From positions 434,001 through 498,000 of the forward strand of contig JBEWZL010000011.1 of the NCBI GenBank assembly GCA_045837725.1: 64,000 nt of DNA. The letters are read 5' to 3'. The translations under genes and the position numbers were made by a program. Under the pieces are notes generated by a model. It saw only the letters and a program-made list of their open reading frames with translations. It ran no database searches and was not told the DNA's origin. This document shows, in pieces, positions 46,380 to 58,366 of the stretch. Positions within the stretch are counted from its first letter, which is position 1, and each line of letters begins with the position of its first letter. Source of the DNA: Vermamoeba vermiformis (Eukaryota; Tubulinea; Echinamoebida).

Positions 46380-46666
46380 TATCTGTATTATAACTACCGA
46401 TAAATAAATAATAGCAGTTATAAAATTTCTGTCAGAGTTGAGTAGTGGTGCTCATTTACTTCATTTCAAATAATTCGGTTATTTTCGCGCGTGCGTGGAG
46501 TTTAAGGAGCCACTTGGGTTTGGCTTACAATATCATATTATACTGGTATTATGCAATAATCGCATCGGTACGTGACCAGCGTATCACAAACGCGTAGGTA
46601 GCTCTCGGTGCCATTATTTTTTATTTTACAATTAGTAGTTTGCAACAAAGACCACAATTTGAAACT

Positions 46667-48006
46667 ATGGAACAACGATCAGCTATTGTAAATGAGCTTG
46701 AGAGCTTGCTTGCTCAGTTCAAGAACGGGCTTTACACCGATTACAACGTTGCTCAACAGATGTTGCAAACATGCCAGCAATTGACCTTGTCGTTCTCTTC
46801 TAATTCTATGGGCGTAAGTTATATTAATCATCGCACGATACAAAAATAAAATCAAAATAAATAATATTTACTGGAAATTTAAATTAATGCGCGGGCTTGC
46901 GTTTGATTTTTTATCGTGATCAACGCTGAATATCAGTTTATTGAATTTTTGTGCTAATTTCTATTATATTTATTGAAACTAGTTTCAGTTTGGATCGGAG
47001 TTTACACCAACAAAGGATGTGCCCGCCCGCTTCAAAAGGGGTCGCCCGAATCCTGTTTCCGACTCAGACGAATCGAGCTCATTAAGCGACAGCGAAAGTG
47101 AGGACTCGTCGGCCGAAGAAGCCAAACCGATTGCCAAGAAGAAGAAGCCGATCGCCAAGAAATCCGTCTTTGGTGGTGACGGTGGATCCGAAGAAAGTGA
47201 TTCAGGCTCATCTTCTGATAGCGAAGAAGAGGTCAAGCGCATGCCTAAAAAAGCTCTTCGAAAGAAAAAAGATCCAAACGCGCCTAAAAGACCTATGTCA
47301 GCGTACATGTTGTTTTCCATGGAGAAACGAGGTCCCTATCGAGAAGCGCATCCTGATGCTTCGATGATGGACATTGCTAGAGCACTTGGTGTCATGTGGA
47401 AGGATTCATCTGACGCTGAAAAGAAGGTACGTGAGCAACTGTTTTATGGTCAGATCATCGCAGCTGATCCGTTTCGAATTCATTCTGCTGCATAATATAC
47501 ACGCAATACGATCACTTTATTAAGATTTTGTTTTAGATTTATCAAGATAAGGCTCTGCAAGAAAAACTCCGTTACGAGGAAGAGATGCGTCAGTACAATG
47601 CAAAGGTACGCGATTAATTTTATCATATTAATGTTCAAAGTGTTCTAATATAACTCACTAATATTACTAGAATGCTGAGACCGCCGGATCCACCCCTTTT
47701 TTGGGCGAATCTCCTCTTAAAGTAGCGAAGAAAGAAGAGAAGGAGCCGGCGAAGAGGCCAGCGTCAGCTTTCATGCTTTTTGTACGAGAAAAGCGCGAAG
47801 AAACGAAGGCTAAGCATCCTGAGTTGAGTTTTGGTGATCTAACAAAACAGTTGGCTGTCATGTGGAAAGAACTGTCCGAAGAGGATAAAAAGGTAAGTAC
47901 TAATATACGTATTATAATATGACTATAATGCGTATAATATAACATATTTTATAAGCGTACTAATCGATTTTGAATTTAGGCTTGGACGGACAAAGCTGCT
48001 ATGTAA
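46667..48006 (+). CDS. HMG-box chromatin protein with two HMG boxes
   Basis: ATG 46667-46669, TAA 48004-48006. The N-terminal helical segment is 'SAIVNELESLLAQFKNGLYT'. Then comes a Ser/Glu/Asp-rich acidic tract ('DSDESSSLSDSESEDSSAEE') with Lys patches that could be nuclear signals. HMG box 1: 'KDPNAPKRPMSAYMLFSMEK', 'MDIARALGVMWKDSSDAEKK', continuing in the next exon with 'IYQDKALQEKLRYEEEMRQY'. HMG box 2: 'EPAKRPASAFMLFVREKREE', 'LTKQLAVMWKELSEEDKK', then 'AWTDKAAM'. Both have the Pro-Lys-Arg-Pro-x-Ser-A start that intercalates in the minor groove. It should bend DNA in chromatin. About 280 residues. Confidence 0.88.
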
Positions 48007-48443
48007 ACAAAAAACTTAAAATTCTAACGTCTGTTTATTTAAGAATAAATGGTGAATTATAATAGTTCCTTTTTATGCAGCTCAAACAAAATGTCAGTTT
48101 GCCGAGCACGGCTGAAATACATCAAGCACGTGCTCTGGCTCCTCAGCAAAATAAATTTTCTCCGCGACCGAACATTAAATTTCTCGAGCGTATTATCGTG
48201 ACACTAGCTCTGGCACATACGAGGTATCGTATTTAGTTGCATATAAATACTAGTTTACGCGAACCGAAAATAGCTATTTTGGTTAAGAATTTAAATTCAA
48301 ATTGCATCATTCAAGTCAAAACAACTTATTTTATTTAAAAGTAATTTTAAATAATACTTATAATAGTATATTTACCATTGAATGGTTGCTCTTCGATTCA
48401 GTTTTAGAAATTTTAAAATTAATTATTTTATCTTTTAGGCAAA
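48007..48443. other. Intergenic upstream of CLU paralogue B
   Basis: 437 bp, AT-rich. TTTTAG just before the ATG of paralogue B (at about 48433-48439) suggests a 5' UTR intron ending there. No ORF or repeat of note. Confidence 0.4.
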
Positions 48444-51400
48444 ATGCAAGGCAGCTATTTTTCTTCGTTTAATGTTAGTAGTGCTATCACCTCTCGGCCA
48501 GACAGTGATTCAAAATATTCATCTTCTTTGGATGTACCGACTGGATCACCTCTCCAGCCGTTACCTTACATCGCAGAAAAAGAACAGTTTGGATTAAGAA
48601 AACCTAATAATAATCAACGTCGATTGTCATCTATTGAAGAGGACTATATAAGCTCATCAGACGAGCCAAACAGATCGGACTCGAGAAAAGATCTGCCAAT
48701 CTTCGATTCATTAGACGATATCAACTCGATTATAACGACTGCAAATTTAAAACATTTCAGCCTGAAGCTAATCGAAGATAAGACGCTGAACGAATTAAGA
48801 TCTGCCTTGCAAAAAGAAGAGGAATCCGATGTGTCATGTTATATGACAAGCATTCCCGTGAACAATAATAGTGTCAAAATTGGAAATAGTGAATCAAAAA
48901 GGTATTCAGACCCGAGTATACTCAGCGAGGGTTCAAAAGACCCAAAAAATAAGTCGAAGAGGAAAAGCACTCAGATCAAGAATCGCTCAGGCAGCCTGTA
49001 TATCGAAGGGGGATTGAATATGAGTGGTCACGCATATAGAGAAGGTGATTTATCAGGTTCAGAGAGTGAGTCGAGCGAGTCAAGCGAAGAAACTCAGATC
49101 CACTTTCAAATTGACAAAGATCTGACCTCGTTTGAGCAACAAAAGGCTTGTATTGCCAAATTAACGAGTCTAAGCGAGCAATTAGCACTTAATACCGAGA
49201 AATTATTGCAAAATTCGTCTTTGCAAAGTGAACAAGTGAAAGAAATCACAAAAGCCTTAAACGGACTCGTACGTAATAATCGAAATATCTTTCGAGGGCC
49301 TTCTAACGTTTATCTTTTCTTAGAAAAAAGAGCTTCAGTCAGTTGCTGCGGAGAGTAAAAACATTAAGATTGATTTGGGCAATCCACGTGACTGGAACGC
49401 TGAGTACCAAAAAGTGTTGGAACAACCAGCCACTACAATCGAACAAAAACTACAAAAATATCAATCTATTGCTTCATTAGCACAAGACTTCGAATATACA
49501 GGCAAGTTGTGTTTGACGCTGCAGATGTGACACGTGTCACCCAAATTTTCTGACTGACATTTCGTTTTAGCCCAACTGTACGGCAAAATTATCATCACCG
49601 AAGTGTTCTTGAAGAACAAATTCAGAACAATAAGACCGTTCGCAGAAGTGGGAGGAAATGCAGGAGGTGAAAAGTTCATCTACAACGGTATCTTGTTCAA
49701 GTTTGCAGTCGATTGGAAAGGTATCTATGGCAGTGATCATGCTGCTATGAAGGTACGGCCGTCGCTATTATCGAGGAACTTCAATCTTTATAATATCTTT
49801 TGCTAGGCTGCCAAGCACGAGCTGTTAGGATTGATGGCCATTCACGATGCAAATATCGAAGGAATCTGCACGCCTCTAATGTGCTTGGTACGCACGACTC
49901 TCTATAAATTATTCTTTTCCCTAACAATCGATACAGATCGACTACTTAGGCTTCAGATTGATTGCTATCTCGTTGTTACCTGACATTTCGAAGTCGACAC
50001 TCATCTACGGCTCGGATAGCGCAGGATTGTGAGTGCTTCCATCTCATTATATATAATGCTAATGATTAATTTTCTTGATTAGGACCGTAAAGGCATCTAA
50101 CGCGGATTTTAATAAAAAGATGGAGCAGCTAGGCAAAAAATTGAACTTGGCCGAACATGTCGCAGGAAGAAATGTGCTTCAAACACAAAAGATATGGATG
50201 CCCGTTGATGTCGAAGGTCATTTATCCAAAGACGGACGATTCTACTTGTTAGACACAGCTCGATTAATGCCCCCGACTTATCCTGACGACTCAATTCGAG
50301 GCTGCTATTTGATTCGTCTATTTAGACCTGAGTACGTTCGACGATATTCTCAGCCTTTGAGCTCAGGTTAGTTATAACCATTAGCATCAATCTGGCGAAT
50401 GAGACTAACCGTTGTTGAGTAGATGCTTGCAGCGTATGTTTCGACTTGCACGAGCCAAACAGAGCTCAGCACAAGGCTCACATCAAAGCAGCTACGCAAG
50501 AACTAGTTAGAAAGTTCATTCCGAGCATTGTCGTATGGCGAGAGAAGCACGCTGAAGTGTTGGAAGTGCCTATCTCGGATGTTATTGGATACTTGCACGC
50601 ATTCGGAGTCAACTTGAGGTAAGAGGCACTCTCTTTAGAAGGCGCAGGCTCAAATTGACTCGTGTAGGTACTTACCCGCTGTTCGTCGTGCAACGACTTC
50701 AGGCAGTTTGAAACTATTGCTACTTTTGGAAATGGTTGCACGTGGCATTAAAAACCATTTACTTCACTTGCTACGAGAGGCCAAGAGGACTTTAGGGTAC
50801 GTCCAACTTCTGAAAGATACCGCATGGTACGCTTTTGACACGTGTCAAACAGGTCTATGAGCGAACAATCCTACCGTGAGTTGCTGGCTACAGCCTGCAA
50901 CAAATACCTCGGTGAAATGAACGAGAAGAGCACCAATGACACGTGGGATCAATTACGTGCCAGGCTTCGTACGACATTCGTGGACTTCCCAGATGATGAC
51001 GAGCTGCATAATGACTTGATGGAAGCGCCTGTCAAGTATCAATTGGCCATTGAACAGGGCATATGTCCTACCATCAAGTGGCGAGAGCCTTTAATTGCCC
51101 CTATGCAAGCTTGGGCTTGTAAAACTTGCGGCATTGAAGTAAGTGGCATCAAAAAAAAACGGTTCAAAACAGCACTAATTGAATTACAACAGGAAATTTG
51201 TGGCGTTTGCATCAAAAAGTGCCACAAAGGCCACGAGTCTGGTCGTTGCAGTATTTCATCGGGATTCGTGTGCTCGTGCACTACAAAGTGTTCGCATTGC
51301 GAGTTCAGTAAAAGCGACGTCGACTACAGCAAGGACTTGGACGGCAGTTTGGTGCATCCATTGCGGTACATCATTACCAAGATGGGTATGAAGAAGCTTT

Positions 51401-52877
51401 TCAATAGAGTCTCAGTAAGTATCATAGTAATGATCCAATGAGAGGTTACTGATGTGATTGCCTTAAAAGGAGTTAACAGGCATTGAGTTCTCGAAGACAG
51501 CTTTGCACGTGATAAACAAGTCACGTGCGTTTTTGACGTTGTCGGACATTCAAGGCATTTCAGTGAAAATTAGACGTCTTCCGATTGTAGCCATAGCTGA
51601 GGCTAATAACCTGGCCCTACGTGCACAATTGCTTGATAATCAGGATGCACGCTTAAGTTTACTTCGTCAAGCGATCCACTTGGCAGACTCGGCCTCGTCA
51701 ATCTATCCTAGGTACGCACGAATTAAGTCTTGGAATTCTTTGCTAATGTCGGCGTAGTGAACAAATGATGCGGTTCACGACAGAGCTATGCTTAGAAGCT
51801 GCGTTTATTGCATCAAAAGAAGAGGCGAGCTTGTGCTTTTTCGAAGTGGCTAAGACGTACAGAGTGTTTGGAGACAAAAATAGTGCCTTGCAGCTGTTAG
51901 AACAGATTGAAAAGAAGAAGATTGACGTTGATCCGAAGATAATTGATATCTGCTTGGACTTATTAATGGAGCCAACTGCCACTTCCCCAATCACGAGAGC
52001 GACCTTGGATATTTTAAAGTACCACGGCAAGCACCAACAAACTCTTCCTTTGGATGGCTTGCCCTTCGTTGATGACGAGACTATGAAGTTCATTGCGACG
52101 TACAGCGGCTGTTCCACGTTGAGAATTGGATTCTGCACAAAAATAACTGGTAGGCCGTCGATCATAAATCTTTCAATAAGCTAACGAAAATTATACAAAG
52201 ATGATGGATTCTGCTATATGATACGAAACATTGGTAAAAACTTGAGAGAGCTGGTAATCGATGGCAATAATTTAACTGGTATGAAGGGGTAGATCCGCGC
52301 GACTTTTTCTGAACTTCTCTTTTATTTAGACACATCGTTGAATGCTATTGCCAAAGAGTGTCCCAATCTAATTAACTTGAGCATGACTGCGTGCGAAGGT
52401 TTCACCGACAAAGGCGTCAAAGGTCTTTCAAAAATGCCGTTCCTCTCGAGGTTGAACATGAAGTACTGTCCTAACAATCCAAAATTACTCATTCCGAGTC
52501 TTCAAATCTTATTGTTAACGAAGAGCAATATCACTCTGAAGAACCTCAAATCAATCTTGAAGAATTGTCCGGCTCTGCATACCTTGGATGTGAGCGGATG
52601 CGATGGTCTCGACAACGTGGCAGAAATTCTACCACTGCTAGCCAAGAGAGCATATTCATCGTTAATAGCTATTGACGGTGTATTGTTTAACTTGAACGAC
52701 AAGATAGTTAAGCAGCTCAGTCCGAGGCAGATCTTGAACTGGGGTCAAGTCCGACTGATCAGCGAGTCCCTTCCCGAAGAGTTTTTGCAGAAGCTGCAAG
52801 AACATAATTTCACTGTTCTAAGAAACGATTTGACGATTCGAGTGCCTTCAGAGAAATTTTCATTGCGCAACAAATGA
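48444..52877 (+). CDS. CLU-domain / UBR-box / LRR protein, paralogue B
   Basis: ATG 48444. The first exon encodes a low-complexity Ser-rich N-terminus of about 275 residues (MQGSYFSSFNVSSAITSRPD). The CLU-like part follows: 'GEKFIYNGILFKFAVDWKGI', 'IDYLGFRLIAISLLP', 'MPVDVEGHLSKDGRFYLLDT'. Then 'MSEQSYRELLATACNKYLGE', the UBR box ('CGVCIKKCHKGHE', 'GFVCSCTTKCSHCEF'), TPR-like helices ('LRQAIHLADSASSIYP') and LRRs ('CPNLINLSMTACEGFTDKGV', 'CPALHTLDVSGCDGLDNVAE'). It uses a GC-AG intron (49502-49570); paralogue C has GT there. Introns hold palindromes at 49528 and 50836. It lies head-to-tail with paralogue C, 593 bp apart. Confidence 0.8.
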
Positions 52878-53470
52878 ACGACTTTCAATTGGCACGTACG
52901 ATTTTGTATTCGGCAACAACGAGTTCAATTTGATCGTGCAGGAGATCTACGATTACATATCATGGAATTTCGATGGATTGCATAGTCAAACGACGTTACC
53001 CGATCCTTAGACGTTGATTGTAAATAAATATAACTAACACTATCAAAAAATGAACTAATACTTGTAAGTTTCATCCGCAGGCGAAATTTAATACCAAAAA
53101 TAGAAACACGTGCTTGCTCGTCAAAAAAAGGAATTTGATTTAACCATAATTGATTAAGACCGAGGAGTACTTTCAATTAACAATAGCTGCGTTATTTGTG
53201 GTAAGGGTCACGTTTGGCACTTTAACAATTAATTATATATATTAATCACAATTAAACTTTGGAATTGCAATTAATTATTAAAGTTTATTTTAGTGAAATA
53301 TATTTAGGCTGTGCGCTATAACTGTATTTTTGCTAATTTAACTGTCCTAACATTACAATGCGTAATGTTAAGTTAACAAAAATTAATAAAAAAAATGTGG
53401 GTTGACCCACTATAACTGAAATCGAGAATAAATAATACCATCGATATTTATTAACAAATTAATTGCAGAC
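52878..53470. other. Intergenic between CLU paralogues B and C
   Basis: 593 bp, AT-rich, with AATAAA-like words after the stop of B (near 53023). ATTGCAG directly before ACATG at 53471 suggests a 5' UTR intron acceptor for C. No gene, tRNA or TIR element seen. Confidence 0.45.
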
Positions 53471-56400
53471 ATGTCCAAAAACAACCGATATCTTGCATTT
53501 TTTCCTGACAAGTCCAGCGAATCTGGACCCAACTCCGAACCATCGATAAATGGAAGAAATAAGCCAACAAAATATGAAATTCTTCCTAAAATTGGCGGAT
53601 TTGGAAACGAGAAGCTTGGCTTACGAAACTCTGGCGTTTTTTCAGACGATGATACCAGTGTCTCTGAAGAACCAAGTTCAAGTGGTCCTATTTCTGCGGC
53701 ACCAACGCCTCGTGGAGGTTCAAAAGAAGATCTTTCAAAGCTGATGCCGGTTTACCTCGATATGTCAAAAGTCGTAACAGCTCCTTCGCTACCCAAAAAC
53801 AAAAGTTTAAGAACGCTAAAGCATACATTATCCCGACGATACGACATTACTGGGTACGTCAACGACAGAGCGAAAATTGAAAGTCCCAAGTCACCAGGCG
53901 GGTCAAAGACTGGTTATGCGAATGATGGCGCAGCTGCATATATGAACGACAAAAAGCCAGTTACAGTTGTTTATATGGAGAAGAATCAGCATCAGCCAAC
54001 AAACTGGTCAGATTCAGAAGATTCGGAATCAAGTTCCGACGAAGAAGTGCCAAGCTTCCAATTAAACGACGAGTACACCTCCGCTGAACAACAAAAACAA
54101 TGCATATCGCGCATATCCACTGCAAGTGCTGAAATGAAGTTAAAAGCGGAAACTTTGATCGGAGACACCAAATTGACACCGGATCAGAAACTGAATAAGT
54201 TAGCAGCTTTATTAGGCGATTACGTAAGTACATACTATATGTTATAATGATATTAAATTGACGCTCTTTAGAAACGTGAAGTTGAGCAAGTGACGCGTGA
54301 AAGCGATCGTGTTAAGGCGGATCTTGGCAACCCTCGTGACTGGAACATGGAGTACCAAAAGATTATTGAATCACCTTCTGATACAGTAGAAGACAAGCTC
54401 AAGCGATATCAAGCTATTGCAAGTTTAACGCAGGACTTTGAGTACACAGGTAATTGTCAAAAAGTGCTGTGTGACACGTGTCATCGAACAACATTTTTGA
54501 CGTTTTCCTTTTATAACAGCACAAATGTACGGTCAAATTATCATTACCGAAGTGTTCTTGAAGAACAAATTCAGAACAATAAGACCGTTCGCAGAAGTGG
54601 GAGGAAATGCAGGAGGTGAAAAGTTCATCTACAATGGTATCTTGTTCAAGTTTGCAGTCGATTGGAAAGGCATCTATGGCAGTGATCATGCTGCTATGAA
54701 GGTAAGACTGCCCATGCCAATAATACTTAACTATTATTTTGTCTATTATCGTTGGCTATTCTTTTTAAATATGCACGCAACACGTGGCCTAACATGATTT
54801 TCAGGCTGCCAAACACGAGTTGCTCGGATTTATGACAATTCAAGGTGCAAGTATTGACGGTGTTTGCACTCCTTTAATGTGCTTGGTACGTCCAGATATC
54901 ATAAATTCGGTTCTTGTCTTGCTAACTAATCGGATCAACCAGATCGACTATCTTGGGTTCAGATTGGTCGCAATCTCATTAATTCCTGGCATTTCAAAAT
55001 CAACGCTCGTATATGGTTCGAATGATGGTGGATTGTAAGTTATATTCAAACGAGCAACTCATACACGGATTTCTAATTTTTGTTTAGAACTGTCAAAGCA
55101 TCAAATGATGATGTCAATAAGAAAATGGCCGAGGTAATATAACAAGAATTATTAATGTATTAAATATTAACTCTATGTGATTAGTTGGGCAAGAAATTGA
55201 ATTTGGCTGAGCACGTGGGAGGAAGAAACATGATGCACGTGCAAAAGATATCAATGCCCGTTGATATTGAAGGGCATTTAACTACTGATGGAAAGTTCTA
55301 CTTGTTAGGTACGTTTTAATTGTTATCTCCAATGATGGCTCTAACTTTCATGAACGTATCCAGATCCCGCTCGATTGATGCCGCCGACTTACCCTGACGA
55401 ATCTATTAAAGGCTGTTATTTGATTCGTCTATTCAGGCCTGAATTTGTTCATAGATATTCGAAGCCATTGAGTTCAGGTAAAGTGTCAAAAAATGACACG
55501 TGTCAAGTCGTGACTTTTATGACTTACAACTACCTTACAGACGCGTGCAGCACGACGTTCGACCAGCATGATCCGCAGAAGGCCCAGCACAAGGCTAACA
55601 TCAAATCGGCGACTCAACACTTGATCAAGAGTGTTATTCCCAGGACCGCCATTTGGCTCGACAAGCACGCTGAAGATCTTCAATTGGACATCGCAGAAAT
55701 TACAGAATATCTTCACGCATCCGGTGTTAACCTTCGGTAAGCTACCTAGTATACATAGCCTAACTATCTAATGTTAATATTTTATTAGGTACTTGCCCGA
55801 GGTTCGTCGAGCAGCTGGATCTGGTTACTTGAAAGTGCTTCTTTTGGTAGAAATGGTTGCACGAGGAATTAAAAATCATTTGTTGTTCCTTCTAAGAGAG
55901 GCCAAGAAGACTCTAGGGTACGTCTCGAGATATTATTTCCATTTATAGTAATCGTTGACACGTGTCACAGAACTATGGCTGAACAAGCCTTCCGAGAAAT
56001 GATTGCTAATGCGTGCAATATGTACATGCCTTCGCACCCTGAGTACAAAAAGACGTGGGAAATGTTACGCAAACGATTGGCTCATGCATTTGACGACTTC
56101 CATTCAGAATGGGAATTCCAAAATGACTTGATGAACCCGCGCGTGAAACATTTCTTGGCCGTGTATCAAGAGATCTGTCCTACTGTCAAATGGAGCGAGC
56201 CTTTGAACGTTCCGATGGTCGCTTACCAATGCACGAGCTGCTCAATTGACGTAAGTTCACCACTTACCAAATAAGGCAATTGACACTGACTCCCTTTGAT
56301 CTTTTAGCAACTGTGCAGCGTGTGCGTAAACACGTGTCATGCAGGCCATAAAGTTGAACGTCTTAATGTTTCAACTGGATTTATGTGCGCCTGTGCCAGA

Positions 56401-58043
56401 TCTAACAAATGTCAATCGGTGGAGCGTAAAAATACTGAAGGCGCCGACGAATGGGACCACAACGCTGAGCAGCCCTTCTCATATTTAATGCAGAAACTTG
56501 GCGTGAAGGCTTTGTTTACCCGTGTTGCGGTAAGAATTTTTTGACACGTGTCAAGCAGTGGATCTAACAACCTGTGTAGCAATTGACAGGCATCGAGTTT
56601 TCACGAACAGGTCTTGATGCTGTTGACAGTGTCGGCTACTTTAAGATTTCAGACGTGAAAGGTTTTTCCGCTAAAATCAAGCGGTTGCCAGTCGTTGCAG
56701 TTACCGAGGCAAAACTGCTCGCACTTAAGGCTCAAAATAGCAATGATCCTGACGAACAATTGAGTTTGATGCGACAAGCTATTGCATTGACTGAAGAAGC
56801 CTTGGCGATCTATCCTGGCAGGCAAGATATTTTACGAAATTTCAATTTTTTCACGGGATCTGATCTAACTTTTTTCCTTCCGTTCAGTGAACAAACATTC
56901 ACGTTCTATAATGCTATTTGCTTTAATACGGCATTGGCGTCTCCTAAAGAAGAAGCGGATAAACTGTATTTCAATGTCGTGAAAGAATACCGTGTGCAGA
57001 AGGACAAAAAACGAACGGAAGAATTGCTCAACGAAATCCAAAAAAGGAAATTGACGGTACATCGAAGAGTCATCGACGTGGCCTTTGATATTTTGATGGA
57101 TCGATCGATCAGCCCTATCACCCGCCAGACCCTCGACTTTTTGAAATTTCACGGCAAACTCATTCAAACACTCACGCTCGATGGATTGCCTTTTATGGAC
57201 GATGAAACACTCAAATTTGTTGCAGACAATTGTCAGTGCTCAACGCTAAGCATAAGTTTCTGCGATAAGTTGACAGGTAAGATCCGTTCATGAACCAAGT
57301 TTGGAAGTTTTTTTTCTGATGCCTTTTTTAGACGAAGGAGTTTCGTATGTCGCAAGAACTATCGGCAAAAACCTCCGTGAATTAGTCTTGGACGGCAACA
57401 AATTGACAGGTACGTTTTTTCATTTGACACGTGTCAAATATTTTTTTCACAGTAAAATGTCAAAGTGTCAAAAAACTCGAACTAATAATTAATTGCTAAT
57501 TGATTTTTAGACGCGTCAATCGATGCTATTGCTAAAGGATGCCCATCACTATTGAACTTGAGTATAGCCAATTGCGAAGGATTCACGGACAAGGCATTCA
57601 AGTCGCTGTCAAAGCTGCCCTTGCTGTCGCGCTTGAACATGAAGTATTGCCCGAACAATCCCAAATTTGAAATTCCGAGTCTGCAAATATTGTTCTTGGT
57701 CAAATCGAACATCACTCTCGAGAACGCCAAATCAATCTTAAAGAAATCTCCCTTGTTGCATACTTTGGATCTGAGCGGATGCGCACAAATCACTGAAAAC
57801 GCAGCGGAATTATTGCCTATTTTGGCAAAGAGAAAACAAAGCGCGATCGTGGCACTTGAACGCGTGACATTTAAATTGACCGACAAGATTGATAAGGAAG
57901 TGCGGCCTTATATTGACACTAAGGTCCAAATTTCCTTATTAAGCGAAACTATTCCCAGCGAAGACTTGCAAAGACTGAAAGAACTCAATTTTACTGTTTT
58001 AAGACGTGACATGAGCGTGCGATCGCCACCAGTGACTTTCTAA
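53471..58043 (+). CDS. CLU-domain / UBR-box / LRR protein, paralogue C
   Basis: ATG 53471 (MSKNNRYLAFFPDKSSESGP), TAA at 58041-58043. A disordered N-terminus of about 250 residues precedes the shared architecture. CLU-like domain: 'FIYNGILFKFAVDWKGIYGS', 'IDYLGFRLVAISLIP', 'MPVDIEGHLTTDGKFYLL'. Then 'MAEQAFREMIANACNMYMPS', the UBR box ('CSVCVNTCHAGH', 'GFMCACARSNKCQ'), TPR-like ('MRQAIALTEEALAIYPG') and LRRs ('CPSLLNLSIANCEGFTDKAF', 'SPLLHTLDLSGCAQITENAA'). It has the most intronic palindromes: 54472, 55494, 55956, 56542, 57425. One exon (54546-54704) is almost identical to the matching exon in B while neighbouring exons differ by about a quarter of bases. Confidence 0.8.
56530..56579 (+). 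other. Short intron built from two recurring motifs
   Basis: This 50-nt intron of paralogue C reads GTAAG, then TTGACACGTGTCAA, then GGATCTAAC and a GTGTAG end. It shows both the palindrome and the GGATCT word (here overlapping a branch-like CTAAC) filling most of the intron. Confidence 0.8.
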
Positions 58044-58366
58044 ATAAAATTTTGGTCTTGTCAACCAAATTTCTTAGCCTATTGGAAGTTTTGAGTTTTT
58101 TAGAGGGTTGATTTTTTTTTGTCGGAACATTTCTCTGGCCAGATCTTGCAACACACCTAATAAAGAAGCAAGCTTATGATGACGCTGTCGCTCATGGAAT
58201 CGAATCTACTATACTGCTATAAATGGAAGTCTTCCAAAGATCCATGTAATTGATGGAGTGTGTAACCTCAAAGTTTTGTAGATGATCTGCAATGAAGGGA
58301 TTTGACCAAGTTTGACCAGGCACATATAAATTACTGCACGCACTAAACTAAATTTACTACGCTAAT
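58044..58366. other. Intergenic, convergent 3' ends
   Basis: 323 bp between paralogue C (+) and the JmjC gene (-). AAATAAAA follows the stop of C. Nothing else recognised. Confidence 0.5.
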
